This document shows positions 1 through 11,064 of a DNA stretch of 64,000 nucleotides, piece after piece. The stretch is taken from assembly GCF_904849725.1 (NCBI RefSeq), contig NC_058524.1, forward strand, positions 26,567,001 to 26,631,000, read 5' to 3'. The DNA is from Hordeum vulgare subsp. vulgare. Lineage: Eukaryota; Streptophyta; Magnoliopsida; Poales; Poaceae. The stretch's first letter is position 1. Every line of letters starts with the position of its first letter. Made by a program: the position numbers and the translations under genes. The notes beneath the pieces were generated by a model. That model worked only from the letters and a program-made list of their open reading frames with translations, was not told where the DNA came from and did not search any database.

Positions 1-242
1 ATCATGGAACTGTTGCTCGAAGAACCCCACGTTGTTGGCACCATTGGATGCCTTGCACTAGAGCTTGTGCACACCGGGAACACAACACCATTAACCAATG
101 TATTCACATTTGGTGTGTTTCTCCCAGAGGTTTCATGTCGGCGACGGATGATCGAGCATGGCGAGCGAAACAACCCTCCAGTGATGATTGATTGGGTGCT
201 TGAGCGCCACCGCAGTGGATTGTTGCACGAGGTAGTAGATCC
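1..242 (+). pseudogene. L-type lectin receptor kinase relic, kinase C-lobe (part 1)
   Basis: The window opens inside a serine/threonine kinase domain of the plant L-type lectin receptor kinase family, membrane receptors with an extracellular legume-lectin domain. The frame from base 4 reads VVGTIG, then the activation-segment end where the usual APE is ALE, then TNVFTFGVFLPEV where the family has a D-V-(F/W)-(A/S)-F-G motif. The invariant Asp of subdomain IX is therefore Asn and the Pro of APE is Leu. Reading continues to VVDP at 242, where a Ty1-copia LTR starts. The protein resumes at 3069. The lectin, membrane and N-lobe parts lie outside the window. The insertion and the lost kinase residues both argue for a dead gene. 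The family call comes from the fit of both halves. Confidence 0.8.
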
Positions 243-409
243 TGTTAAACACGTAGTTGTATAGAGTTTGTTCGTATCTTGTATGCCTCTTGTAGCAAAC
301 CCTATGTATATCCGGGATGCCGGTTGTGCCCTAGAGCACATATATATATTGATCACAGGGGCCCCCTAGAGGTTGTGCCGATCCAATCTATCTTTCTCTC
401 TTTCTCACA
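243..409 (+). repeat. 5' LTR of the copia element
   Basis: This 167-bp terminal repeat matches 2900-3068 closely, with scattered substitutions and small indels. It begins TGTTAAACAC and ends TTTCTCACA. Confidence 0.9.
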
Positions 410-439
410 TGGTATAAGGCCATCCCGCTTCATAACACG

Positions 440-1390
440 ATGGGCACTCCTACTGCTTCCGTCATGACCTCCTCCACTGTAGCTTCTGTCTCCCTCCCGG
501 CCACCCTCTCTGTGCCTGCTACCACGACGATTCCTCCTTCCTATGCCAGCCTCATTACTGCCAAACTCTCCTCCTCCAACTACCAGATGTGGAAGGCTTA
601 GATTCTCCCCCTCCTTCGCATCACCAATATCACAAGCTACATCGACGGCACCTTACCAACTCCGGCGCGCTTCATGCTGTCGGATGACATAGAGGCGTGT
701 GCTCCCAACCAGGAGGACACCAACTGATTCCGGCTGGACCAGATCGTCCTCAGCTATCTGCTTGCCTCTCTCACAGACGACATCCTTGAACAGGTGATCC
801 GGTTCGACACCGCTTGCACCATCTGGGCGCATCTTGCGGAGATGTAATCCACCCGATGATGTGCCAGCGTTGTGCAGATCAAGATAAACATGGAGAACTT
901 CAAGAAGGACAACCTCTCCATGGTTTACTACTTCGCCAAGATCCGCGCCAACGCCGATCAACTCGTCGCCACTGGTCGCCCCATGCAAGATGACGATATC
1001 ATCACCGCTGTCTTCACAGACCTCGACAGCGAGTACGAGCCGCTCATCACTGCTGTAACAACCCGTATCGACGTCATGACTCTCGGGGAGTTCTACTCTC
1101 GTGCCATCGCCTTTGAGTGCCGACGTGAGTCCACAACCGCTCGTCTTCTTCAGGCTGGCGGCTCCTCCATCAAATTCCTCGCCCACGACATGAATGGCAA
1201 CACCAACAACAATCGCGACAGGGGAAACTACCGTGGCAAGGGTCGTGACAACTCCGGTGATCACGGTGGATTCAACAACAACTATCGGGGCGGTGAATAC
1301 GGCCATCGTGGTAGTGGTGGCGGCAACCGGCCGCAGGGCGACTACGAAGGGAACCGCAAATGGAGACCGCGGAGACCATGCTGCTTGTAG
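440..1390 (+). pseudogene. copia gag relic (UBN2-type)
   Basis: An ATG at 440 opens a gag frame that shares phase with the long open stretch 872-1390. In-frame stops lie at 599, 725, 845 and 857, so it cannot make gag. The open part has the typical copia gag helix region followed by a Gly/Asn/Arg-rich tail. The zinc knuckle follows in another frame near 1400-1455. It reads CQLYRGPGHFAWEC, with Tyr where the second Cys of the CX2CX4HX4C motif should be. It is a decayed retrotransposon capsid gene. Confidence 0.8.
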
Positions 1391-2885
1391 AAATAATTGC
1401 GTCCAATGTCAGTTGTATCGTGGCCCTGGGCACTTTGCTTGGGAATGCGGCCAGCGCTACAACCAGGCACCTCCACCACCAAAAATCAATGTCGTCGACT
1501 ATAATTGGGTCTATAAGATCAAGCACAAAGCTGATGGTTCTGTCATCGTTTCAAAGCCCAACTTGTTGCCAAGGGATTCAAGCAAAGGTATGGTTGGATT
1601 ATTATTATACATTCAGTCCGGTTGTCAAGCTTGTCACTATGCGTTTAGTACTTTCCATTGTCATGTCATGTGGTTGGTGTTTGTGGCAGTTGGATGTCCG
1701 GAATGCCTTTCTCCATAGCATCCTTTAGCAGGATGTCTACATGCGCGAGCCTCACGGATGTGAGGATCCCTATGCCCCTCGCTACTTGTGCAAGCTTTAG
1801 AAAGCCCTTTACGGCCTCAAACAGGCTCCTCAAGCATGGTACTCTCGGCTGAGTTCTCGACTCCAACCACTTGGTTTTCTGGCATCTAAGGCTGACACAC
1901 CACTCTTTGTCTTCATTCTGCAGGTGTCACTATGTTCATGCTTGTCTATGTTGATGATATCATTGTGGCCCACTCTTCCGCCAAGCTGCTTCCTGATCTT
2001 CAGTCGTCGTTTTCTCTCAAGGGTCTTGGTCCACTTCATTATTTTCTTGGAGTTCAGGTAACGTCATCGCCAGGGGGCATTGTTCTATCTCATTAGAAAT
2101 ATATTGGCAATCTAATCCATCGAGAAAACATGAATAACTGCAAGGTAGCAACCACACCTATGTCATCGAGTGAAAAAATCTCCAAAGGAAGTGGGTCCCC
2201 TCCTGGACAAGATGACAACACTAAATATCAGAGTCTGGTTGGAGCCATGCAATATTTGACACTCACGATACCAGATATCTCTTGTGCAGTAAATCGAGTG
2301 TGTCAGTTCTTACATGCACCAACTACTGTACATTTTTCAGCTGCCAAACGCATCTTGAGGTACTTGAAACATACGCGATTTGGGTCTCTCCATATGGAAG
2401 TCCCCTTCCTTATTGTTGAGTTGCTTCTCAGATGCGGATTAGGCTAGATGTAGTGATGACCCTATATACATAGGTGGCTTTGTAGTATTTCTTGGACCCA
2501 ATCTTGTGTCTTGGAGCTCAAGAAAACAAGCCATTGTCTCTCGATCAAGTATTGTGTCTGAATACAAGGCATTGGATAATGGTATAGCTGAAGTAATATG
2601 GATACAGTCTTTTCTTGGAGAGCTTGGGATTTTTATGTCACAACCTTTAGTCTTGTGGTCTGATAACCTAGGAGCCACCTACTTTTCTGCTAACCCAATC
2701 TTTCCTGCCAAAACAAAACACATTGAGGTCGATTTTCATTTTGTTCGTGAAAGAGTGGCAGCCAAGGCATGTTGATGTTTGCTTCATCTCATCCAAGGAA
2801 CATATTGCTGATATATTCACTAAACCATTAGCAGAGACACCTTTTGTCTTCAATAGATACAATCTTAATCTTCTAGTTCAAAGTT
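1391..2885 (+). pseudogene. copia pol relic: RT and RNase H, no protease or integrase
   Basis: Directly after the damaged zinc knuckle the sequence reads NWVYKIKHKADGS (about 1503), the start of copia reverse transcriptase. Then come [20 protein letters not shown] and a YVDD-region remnant split among frames with stops (1728, 1798). RNase H pieces follow: [13 protein letters not shown] at about 2230, [10 protein letters not shown] at about 2345, then [12 protein letters not shown] and [17 protein letters not shown] at 2545-2760. The whole protease-integrase part is absent, which indicates one large internal deletion. Many frameshifts show that it is old. Confidence 0.82.
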
Positions 2886-2899
2886 TAGATTGAGGGGGA

Positions 2900-3068
2900 T
2901 GTTAAACATGTAGTTGTGTATAGAGTTTGTTCATATCTTGTATATCTGTTGTAACAAACCCTATGTATATCTGGGATGCCGGTTGCGCCCTAGAACACCT
3001 ATATATATTGATAACAAGGCCACCCTAGAGGTTGTGCCGGTCCAATCTATCTTTCTCTCTTTCTCACA
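2900..3068 (+). repeat. 3' LTR of the copia element
   Basis: This is a 169-bp terminal repeat paired with 243-409. It is preceded by a polypurine tract and followed by the GATCC target duplication. Confidence 0.9.
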
Positions 3069-3363
3069 GATCCACGACTAGTAGAAAAGTTTGACTAAGG
3101 AGGTTATCCTCGTCATGCAACTAGGTTTGTTTTGCTCGCAGCCATTGCATGATGGAAGGCATAGTATGCCAAGGGTTATGCAATACCTAGATCACAGGCA
3201 ATCGGCTCCTGACTTGTTGCCCACTTACACGAGCTATAGTATGTTGGCGTTGAAAGAGAACAAAGCATTCGATTAGTACGACATGACGTACCCTCTCTCC
3301 GTGATTATCAGTGCTACGATGTCTTATGGGTCTTCGGCTACCATTCTTACTAAGGGGAAATAA
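3069..3363 (+). pseudogene. L-type lectin receptor kinase relic, C-terminus (part 2)
   Basis: This continues the kinase interrupted at 242. After the duplicated GATCC the frame reads DPRLVEKFD, with a stop where the codon after it should be. It resumes at 3091 as EVILVMQLGLFCSQP and VMQYLDHRQSAPDLLPTY, the conserved end of subdomain XI and the C-terminal tail of L-type lectin kinases. An in-frame TAG at 3274 cuts the tail. Past it the same frame still spells a family-like tail (YDMTYPLS, then a Ser/Thr-rich end) to TAA at 3361-3363. The original stop was therefore probably at 3363. It is a pseudogene by insertion plus point mutation. Confidence 0.8.
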
Positions 3364-3939
3364 GTTGTCCGTATGTATTCAACTTCTTTTTGACATTTCA
3401 TTTAGAAAAATACTGATCTTTGAGGGCCATAAAAAATAATTTGTGATCCTAGGTAGCTGGAGCTGGCTGAGTTACTTGGGTCTGCCTTGTGCTTAGTGGA
3501 CTAGAAATTTCTTTTTCGCAACCCATGCATTAGAATGTTTCCTTTAATTGTTCTACAATAACCATGTCCTTCATGGTATACCTAACGCAGGGTCAGTAGC
3601 AACCAACATTTACCCAGTATTAAGTCACCTACCATGACATTCTTTCCTTACAGGTGACTATAACTCGGCTTGTTATTTTTATTCCACTTGAATTCTTTGA
3701 GTCTCTCTTAATCTCCATCAAACAACAGAAAGGTCAGCTCAGGTGGATAGCACTGTGGAAGCATGACAAAGAGAGAAGGCTAGATCACTCTGTTCAAGCG
3801 GAAATGTTGTCAACACAAGCATTAGCCAGAATCTGGCAGATCATGAAGGACTCAAGGCAGATCATGAAGGACTCAAGGCTAATGAACAACCATGTACAGT
3901 TAAGGAGGACAAATCCAGACCTCTAGCGATAAGATGGTT
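3364..3939. other. Intergenic; weak ORF with a 21-bp tandem repeat
   Basis: This is the 3' flank of the kinase relic. A 90-codon open frame at 3654-3926 has no recognisable domain. It holds two perfect 21-bp repeats (3837-3857, 3858-3878) that would encode QIMKDSR twice. No expression signal is visible and I do not call it a gene. Confidence 0.4.
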
Positions 3940-4345
3940 CGGGCCGATGACTCGATGCTCACCTACACAGGGGTGCACCATCGACTTGGGATGGAAGACA
4001 ACATGTTTACATACCCGGAAATCCAGGCTCTAGTTATGACCGATTAGCAACCAATCCTTATGCCAATTCAGGCTCCTGTAACCTAGCTAGGCTCGACGGC
4101 CTATTTAAGGAGGGGTATGACTTCCCTCATAGGTAAACCCAATCTCGAACCACGCTACCAACCCTAGCAACCTTGAGAACATATATTGAGACCTATCAAT
4201 TGGCATATAGCGACAAGGAATACAATCCACGAATATAGGAAGTATTACCTCCTCCCGCGTGCATGAACCTATATAAATTATGTGTCCATGTGCACCCATA
4301 TAGACCAGGCATCCATGGTTGGATGAGAGATCCTCGTTGTTGGCA
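3940..4345 (+). mobile_element. Gypsy LTR-like relic
   Basis: The stretch has the order of promoter features seen in grass Ty3-gypsy LTRs: a tatttaag TATA-like box at about 4100 followed by AGGAGGG, an R-region-like stretch, then 'GTATTACCTCCTCCCG' and 'CCTATATAAATTATGTGTC' near 4240-4285. No second LTR, TSD or coding part was found. The class assignment rests on general resemblance only. Confidence 0.4.
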
Positions 4346-6700
4346 TGAGGGCGGGACCATTCAGAATCGATCGTGCTCAACGAGCTTGCATGACTGGAGC
4401 CTCTTGATAGGAGAGCGACCCAGTTCTTCACTTCCATAATCTTTAGAGATTGGAGCCTCTTGATAGGCCTCGTGAGCCTCCTCTCCACCTTGTTCCAGAT
4501 TTGAAACCGTCCGACAACTCCTTCTGAAGCTCATGCAACTGTAAGCAGCCACAAAATCAAAGAGAAAAAATTTCAACGAAGATGTATTTAACCAATAGGA
4601 ATTAAAAGAGTTGATGCATGAGTACAGAGTAGTGCATCAACTATTTTTTACTCTGATCATTTTCAAGAACAAGCCTGTCAAATTATTTGCGTAAGGTCAA
4701 AGGAGTAGTTTGTACATATGACTATTCAGCCTAATCCAGTGTAAGAATTTTATGTAAAGAAGAACCAAGAAGCTGCAAGAAGAAAAAGCTTCGATGAGTT
4801 TATACAGAAAAGACTTTAGCAATTCTCTCCGAGCACCATCATTCAGTAGTTAAATAAGTCCATTTACTGGTTAAATAAGTCCATTTACTAGTTAGAAATG
4901 GTTTTAAAAACTATAGCGACCATATTTGAGATTATCAGGCATTCAGAACCAAAAATCATTATGTATTTTTTCCAACAACATATGCTTCACTTCCCAAGCG
5001 CATGACGGGCCTTCATATTGAACATAATTGCATTTGTCTGCATTCCCCTAGCAATGAGTGCAAAATTCACTTTTAGCAATAGCGGTTTCATAAATTTGTC
5101 ATACAAGAAATGCTTCCCTTACGAAGGTCATCACTTTTCCCTATAATTAATTTCAGTGATGCATCTGGAACTTGTTACCAGAGGAACCTCATGCTCTTCA
5201 GATCACGAAAGAGCACCAACAAGAAAATAATTAGTTACAGGAATAAGAATCATCTGCAGCAAGAACAAATTTACTTAAAAGGCTGGCTGCTGATGAAGAA
5301 TCATTTAGAATTATAAACATATTCACAGAATGTTACAACTAATCACAAATATTTTTTATTGTACTGTCCAGCAAGTGACCGAATGTATGAATGGTCAACC
5401 TGGCTCATCGAACATATGCTCTCAGATTTTACTACTATGGCGAAATGGTGAGGAACCATGTTAAAACAAACTTCACTGTAAAACCATGAAGAAACTATAT
5501 ATATATAATTATTGCAAGCGCACAATCTAATTTCTGGAACCAGAGAAAGCATAACCTATGTCTCAATATGCATTATGTTCTCCAATTTGTACTAAACTTT
5601 TTAACTAAATGTAGGAGTGAACACTTAGTTATATATGAGGGAAATCGGCATCTGTGCTCATACTATAGAACAAAAAACCCAATCCATCTATTATGAGAAT
5701 TGAGAAAACTGTAGATATACGCACTGTTAAAAAAAGAAATAAGGAAGTTACCTTTTGGACATTACCAGTCATGTCACACATCGACGATAACAAAAAAACT
5801 GAAGCATAAATGAACATACGCAAGATAGCAAAATAGATTGACATGGAAGTGGAAGGGGACTCCTTACCCAACATTTGCATGTTGCTACAATACAACCACC
5901 TTCGAAAATTAGGAGGGGTTATTCTCTTTGTCTTAGCACACACCTGTGTCTTCAGCAGCTGCTTCGGTTATGTGACAAAACCAACAAAAAGTCCTTCTAT
6001 TAGAAAAAATAACATTGGGTAATCTCTTTCATCATCATATTCAAATAGACAATTTATGAAACCTTCCCCACCTTTAGGATGGGAAAGCAGAACATGTAAT
6101 TTGTTATACCAGAAAAAGCACAATCAGTTGTTTTCATTAGTAAAAATCAATTGAACTATTGGGATACACAAATTAATGACGATTGCTTGTGTTGACTTTC
6201 CTCGCCACCTTGCTGAGTCATTTCTTTAAGTACTGTACTAACCTGCACATTCTGACATTCATGAAAGAGCCAAAAGGAAAAAAGAAGTTGGAATCCTAAA
6301 TATCTTTGGTTTGCTGGGCAAGTATGTAGCAACCTACACAACCCAACATGATTTCATTAGCACTCGTTCATCCATTCAGGCTGTGTGTGCAAGATCAACA
6401 CCAATGTTAGGTACTGTACTCCTGGATGAACACCAATATTACCTAGAGAGAGTGCAAGATCTGAAGAAAGCCATCAGATAGCAGGCCATCTTAGCAAATC
6501 AAGTAGGATTATGCTAATCAAGGAAGGCATGCAAAACGAACCAAGAATATCAATATTTGTGGTGAAGTTGCTTACCCACGTGAACAAAAGCGCCATAAAC
6601 TACAATTAGGAAAAAATTATGCAAATCAACGGCGCCGCCGAAGTAGCTCTGTGTCGTACCTAAAACTACAAAATCATTGTCGTCATCAACCATGAACTAC
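4346..6700. other. AT-rich intergenic DNA, nothing recognised
   Basis: There are no ORFs with recognisable domains. A short direct repeat ('TTAAATAAGTCCATTTACT' twice) lies at about 4850-4893. Splice-like signals occur on the minus strand, but no exon chain could be built. Confidence 0.5.
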
Positions 6701-6716
6701 AATTATGAAAATCAAC

Positions 6717-6960
6717 GACGGGCGCCGAAGTAGCTCTGTGGAGCGTCGCACGGCCCTTGTGGTGATGGGCTTGTAAAACCGAATGATGACTGCATGCACC
6801 ACTTTGTCTGCCACCCCTCAACCTCCCCAAAGGCCCCAAAGGCTACGGCGCCCTTGGCGAGTGTCAACCCCACCATCGGCCCGTAGTTGTTCATGTACAA
6901 GACGACGCCGGGAGCGGGCGTGAGGCGGTGTCCTCTATGATCATGGGAAGCGGGACAACA
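6717..6960 (-). pseudogene. Unidentified possible exon or gene fragment (minus strand)
   Basis: On the minus strand an open frame of about 70 residues ends at a stop near 6713. It reads like real protein: LTPAPGVVLYMNNYGPMV, then GLTLAKGAVAFGAFGEVEGW, and ends in a Pro/Cys-containing tail. Its composition and GC content differ from the AT-rich flanks. The part of the frame above about 6960 runs into repeat DNA, so the 5' end is unclear. I do not recognise the family and assign no function. It could be a captured gene fragment or a chance ORF. Confidence 0.3.
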
Positions 6961-7039
6961 TGGCCATCTGCGATGTGGCGACAACCGAAAATCAAGTTGG
7001 AGGTTGGGATAAAGGGAGGGGAATGAGCACGCAACCATC

Positions 7040-7298
7040 AACAACGACGCAGCGGGCCGGCGGTCGTTACTCCTGGCGGGATCTAGACTGGCCCCACATA
7101 TCAATACTAGTCTTTTCTGCGCACTTTGTGCTCACTCATGCGCACCCGGGACCAACTTCCCGGTCAGTCACCCATCCTAGAACTACTCCAAGCCAAGCAC
7201 GCTTAACCTGGGAGTTCTGTTCGAATGGGCTCCCGAAAAAGAAGGAATTCCTTATTGATATGAGTAGTCTATCATCCCTAATAAGCCAGGCTATCACA
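7040..7298 (-). mobile_element. Cassandra-like TRIM LTR relic with 5S rRNA-derived sequence
   Basis: Read on the minus strand, 7250-7140 is plainly related to plant 5S rRNA. It contains CAGAACTCC, TTAAGCGTGCTTGG (the A-box region), GAGTAGTtCTAGGATGGGTGAC (C-box region, one mismatch) and GGGAAGT in the right order. The sequence on both sides is not 5S. It begins TGTGATAGCCTGGCTTATTA at 7298, as a TG-starting LTR would, and continues past 7140 into 'GGGGCCAGTCTAGATCCCG'. 5S sequence inside an LTR is the hallmark of Cassandra TRIM elements. No partner LTR or TSD was found, so this is a solo or truncated LTR, and it is not a functional 5S gene. Confidence 0.6.
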
Positions 7299-8956
7299 CC
7301 CTCCTTCTCTCTTCCACGGCCTGCACAAGGGACGTGACGGGATGGACGGAGCCACGGAGGCAACCCCTCCAGATTGGCTGGGGATCATGTTTGGAAAGAA
7401 AAAAACAGAATCTAGAAGGATTGGAGAGAAGGTAGAGGTGCTAGTCAGTCAGCAGTGGAGGCGGCCGGTGCCGGGAGGCGATGTGGTAGAAGCGACGAGC
7501 ATGACAGAGAGAGAGAAGTCGGGGGACATGAAGATAGGTGAGGTGAACTATGTGCGTCCCCTGCCCTGAGAGGAGGGGCAAGCATGGGAAAACCGTATAA
7601 GGGGTGATTTAGCAAATTAGAACGGGCGAGAAAACCGGCAACGCTGGACGTGGGAGCAGGGTTGAAGCAAGGAGATGAATGAACGACGACTAACCTGCAC
7701 GGATCATAACCAACCGCAGACTCCTCTTTTAGGAATAGAGATCCTTGACCACTTAATTACTTGGCAAACCACAGAAATGGTACAAAACCAGGTGGTTGGA
7801 CAAAGCGAAGAAGTAGATGAAGTGAACTTGAGGAGACAATAATGGGAGAGGAGGAAATCTTCATTTTAATCTTCTGTTGGTTTTGGGGAAGGTGATCTCA
7901 CATAAGAAGGCAAGGAAATTTGTTTTGATTTTTTAATCCTTAATTACCCAAGAATTGAATTACCATCTAGAAAAAAAAGTGCGAGAATTATTGCGGGATA
8001 TAAAAGCCAAGCAGAATAGGATTGATGGGAAATCATATGTATGTTACGATTGTCTTGGTTTACAAGGAAAGAGTGGAGAGGAATATTTTTTGCTTAAAAC
8101 ATGTTATTTGTTTTCTAAAACAAATTGCATTGATGGAGATTTTTTGGATGTTAGGAAAGTGTTGGTTTTAGGAAACATGCGTGGTATTTTATGGAATAAT
8201 TGATTATTTGGCAATGTGCTATCGCTTCCTCCCGTTTGTAACATGTCTCGTTGAAAAGATTGAAAATGTTAGCAATGTTTTTAATGGGATGGTGAAAAAG
8301 CCAATGTGAAGAGATGATAATGAAACATGAGGCGAAAATAATCCGCGGAGGCCAGACTACCAAATGAGACATTAGATGTAGAGATGATTGATGATTGATT
8401 TTATGGAATGATTGATGATTCATATAAGGTTGCAATTATTTTTAATTAAATAGACCGATTGTGCTCAAGATATGAATAGTTATCTTAGGGAAGTTGTGAT
8501 GTGGAAGGAAATAGTGGATAGTGATTGATTGTGCTACGTGAGGGATCGATGATATGCGGAGAGGACGGATACAAATTGACAAGATGACCTATCAACTACT
8601 CCACTTCATTAGGAGTAGAGATTTGAACTTGTGAAGCAATATTCATTGTTTTTGTCTTTGAGTACCATCAACAGAAAAATCTTGCGTGTGGCTGGCGTGG
8701 GTTGGGTCCTTCCACGAACCTACTATATACCTGCCTACTCTCATGGACTAATTTGGCATGGATTGTGGGGTCCTGATAGACTAATTAGGCCATTTTGGCT
8801 GCGCTGTAGTCTCTGGTGACCGAAATAGTTACGCCAATTATGTTGACTTGTGAGTTTGTGAGTGGTACAATGCAATCAGTACATCGACCAGCCCGATAAG
8901 GCTAAGACTTTCAAGTTTCAATTCCTTCTGTTTGAATTAGCGTGCCGTGTATAGGA
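7299..8956. other. Intergenic, no gene supported
   Basis: The open frames at 7342-7569, 7955-8203 and 8631-8819 show no domain and no convincing gene structure. The stretch 8830-8865 shares short words (TTATGTTGACTTG, GTTTGTGAG) with 10600-10630 upstream of the P450, which suggests an old duplication. Confidence 0.4.
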
Positions 8957-9350
8957 CGTCTCCACACGTGACTTTTATATAGGGTAACCATTTTATGATC
9001 AGTATCGCCCACGTCTTCTTCCTTCCTCGTTGCTTTGGTATATATTTTACTTTTTGTAAGAAGAATCCAGATCTATTATAAGAATGCATATGAAGGTATA
9101 AACCACCTCAAACATAATGAAAGTTACGTCGAGATCCTTAGACTACCGAACCACCCTACTGCCGTCAGAACGTGCGTTTTATATAGAGTAACGATTTTAT
9201 GATCACTATAGCCGACGTCTTCTTACTGCCTAGTTGCTTTTAGTATATATTTTACTTTTTGCCATAAGAAATTAGATCTATTATGAAAATTTACATACAA
9301 TACAAAGAACCTTAAAACAAAAATAAAAGTTACTTCAAGATCCTTAGACC
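8957..9350. repeat. Two diverged copies of a ~200-bp direct repeat
   Basis: The stretches starting near 8966 and 9166 share, in the same order, TTTTATATAG, 'ATTTTATGATCA', 'GACGTCTTCTT' or its variant, 'TATATTTTACTTTTTG' and 'CAAGATCCTTAGAC' or 'CGAGATCCTTAGAC'. They form a diverged tandem duplication with no coding content. Confidence 0.65.
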
Positions 9351-10213
9351 ATTGATCCCGATTGTTGTCTGAATGAGCAGTTGTTTCCATTCTATTTCTG
9401 AAGCTGGCTTTACCTTCTTAATTAATGCCGGAAAGTCTTCGTGCACATTTTCCCAAGGGTCACTGCCTGGAGCCGCACTAGTCGCCTTTAAACACATGAA
9501 AGGATCTATACAACACCTAACACCAAATCTCATTATCGCGTGGGAGACTAGTATAGGATCTCAACTTAGGTGAGATCAATGAGATATTTAAAAAAGAGAA
9601 AATAGAAGACCCGTTCAAACATTCAAAACAAAATTATAGTCATGCATCAATGTTGGATGTACAACCTCAAAAAAATTTAACTCCTAAATCAACCTACACC
9701 AATAGAAACAAAAAAAAATCTAATAACTACTCACCCGAAGTTGCCACTATTCACATTTGAGTTTGTATTTTTAAAATCTCTAACCGTACATCAAATTTTT
9801 AGATGATTTTTTCGGAGATGTAGACACACCCCGCAGATAGGCTGCCAAATAATTTCAGTATTTTCGGAGATGTTGACACACCCCGCAGATAGTTTGCAGT
9901 TGATCTCATTGATCTCACCTAGTATATGATCTTATAATGGCCCCCCCCCCCCATTTATCGCACACACACAACGAACCTGTCATCCCAAGGAGGCGGCAGG
10001 AAGCTATATAGGAGCTTCGCCAACTAGGTCTAGATGAAGTAACACAAGGTGGAGCAGAGCACGTAACACAAACTCGAAGAAGAAGCACTGTCATCTGGAT
10101 GAGCTTGACACCCGCGAGGACAAAAAACATAGCGAAGGGAAGGAAACCCTTGGGAAGGAGCGGGGCATGACTAAAGGTAACTGGTCAAGTCGATCAACCG
10201 TGCTTGGTATATT
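9351..10213. other. Intergenic with a short repeat pair
   Basis: Near 9806-9896 a ~45-bp segment containing GGAGATGT(a/t)GACACACC and CCGCAGATAG occurs twice. A run of ten C residues lies near 9942. The open frames on both strands at 9330-9573 have no recognised domain. Confidence 0.4.
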
Positions 10214-10536
10214 CTCCCTTCATTCCTTCATATAAGGTGTACCTATTTTTTGAAAAAAAAAAATCATAGTGTAAGGTGCATTTCTTCTAATCCTCATAAT
10301 ACCCTTTTTAACCCTCTAGAAAAAGGAAACTATCTCTCTACCGAGTGCATGTATCTCAACATGTAGAGGAAAAAAGTATATCTGTCCGATTGCGTGTATC
10401 TCTTTCATTCCTAGCCTAAATGATTTACGTACCGCTAATCGCAAATTACCTAAAGGTAATTTTATCCTAAATTATTCATAATTATGTGTCTTGGTCAGCC
10501 AAAAATAATACACCTTAAATAAAGGAACGGAGGAAG
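10214..10536. mobile_element. Stowaway-like MITE
   Basis: The left end CTCCCTTCATTCCTTCATAT and the right end (reverse complement CTTCCTCCGTTCCTTTATTT) are inverted repeats. Both run into AAGGTGTA, matching over about 28 bp. A TA dinucleotide follows the right end and lies close to the left end. The 323-bp interior has no ORF. This fits a Tc1/mariner-type MITE. Confidence 0.6.
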
Positions 10537-10918
10537 TAACTCAAACATACATGAGCTAGCTGAAGTATATATAGTTAGTTCATTTGCTAATTCACAGCAG
10601 TTATGTTGACTTGCACGTGGGTTTGTGAGGGGCGCTCGTCAATGAAACTTGCAAGGTGTCTAAGTAAGCCAAACATCACGTGGAGGAAGGGGCTGACTTC
10701 TTCGCAGCCACATGGAGTAACAACCATAGAGTAGTACTTAACTCAGCAGCCGGAGAAGAATAGACTGTTCCAAGTCATTGTGATGCAAAGTCGTCTCTTC
10801 TTCTCCTTCGAATACTCATCAACTAAACTTGAGATACTGGCGGTGCCAGAACTAGACTTGTGTAGTGAATTTAAAGTTATGTATTATATTAATTTTTGCC
10901 AAGATATATATACATGTA
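10537..10918. other. P450 upstream region, partly repeated
   Basis: The word CATGAGCTAGCTGAAGTA at 10552-10569 recurs, with one change, as CACGAGCTAGCTGAAGTA at 11207-11224 just before the P450 start codon. This suggests a duplicated leader or promoter piece. No ORF. Confidence 0.4.
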
Positions 10919-11064
10919 CTACCTCTGTTCTTAAATATAAATCTTTTTAGAGGTTTAACTAAAAGTTACATACGGATGTATATAGACATACTTTAAAGTG
11001 TAGATTTACTCATTTTGCTCCGTACATAAATCTCTAAAAAGACTTATATTTAGGAATGACGGAG
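10919..11064. mobile_element. Stowaway MITE with TA target site
   Basis: The ends are inverted repeats: CTACCTCTGTTCTTAAATAT, and at the right the complement of a TCCTAAATATAAGTC-type end finishing in GACGGAG. TA lies on each side (10917-10918, 11065-11066). The 146-bp length and the ATATAAGTCTTTTTAGA-like subterminal are typical of Stowaway in grass gene promoters. It lies about 180 bp upstream of the P450 ATG. Confidence 0.85.

Larger units (their letters stand above)
243..3068 (+). mobile_element. Short degenerate Ty1-copia retrotransposon with LTRs and GATCC TSD
   Basis: The element is bounded by two LTRs (243-409 and 2900-3068) that begin TGTTAAACA and end TCTCACA. The 5-bp target duplication GATCC is perfect at 238-242 and 3069-3073. 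A primer-binding site resembling the initiator-Met tRNA complement (TGGTATaAgGC) starts at 410, and a purine tract (TGAGGGGGA) sits just before the 3' LTR. At about 2.8 kb it is far shorter than an autonomous copia element. Protease and integrase are missing, and gag is joined almost directly to reverse transcriptase. Stops and frameshifts are frequent. It is inserted in the kinase exon of the receptor-kinase relic, in the same orientation. Confidence 0.93.

Noticed and set aside
1194..1718. Overlapping ORFs on both strands across the first copia element
   Set aside because: They are shadows of the gag reading frame and of repeat-rich sequence; only the frame from 440/872 shows gag features.
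7141..7240. Functional 5S rRNA gene
   Set aside because: The match is partial, with several changes and an altered 3' part, and the flanks are LTR-like.
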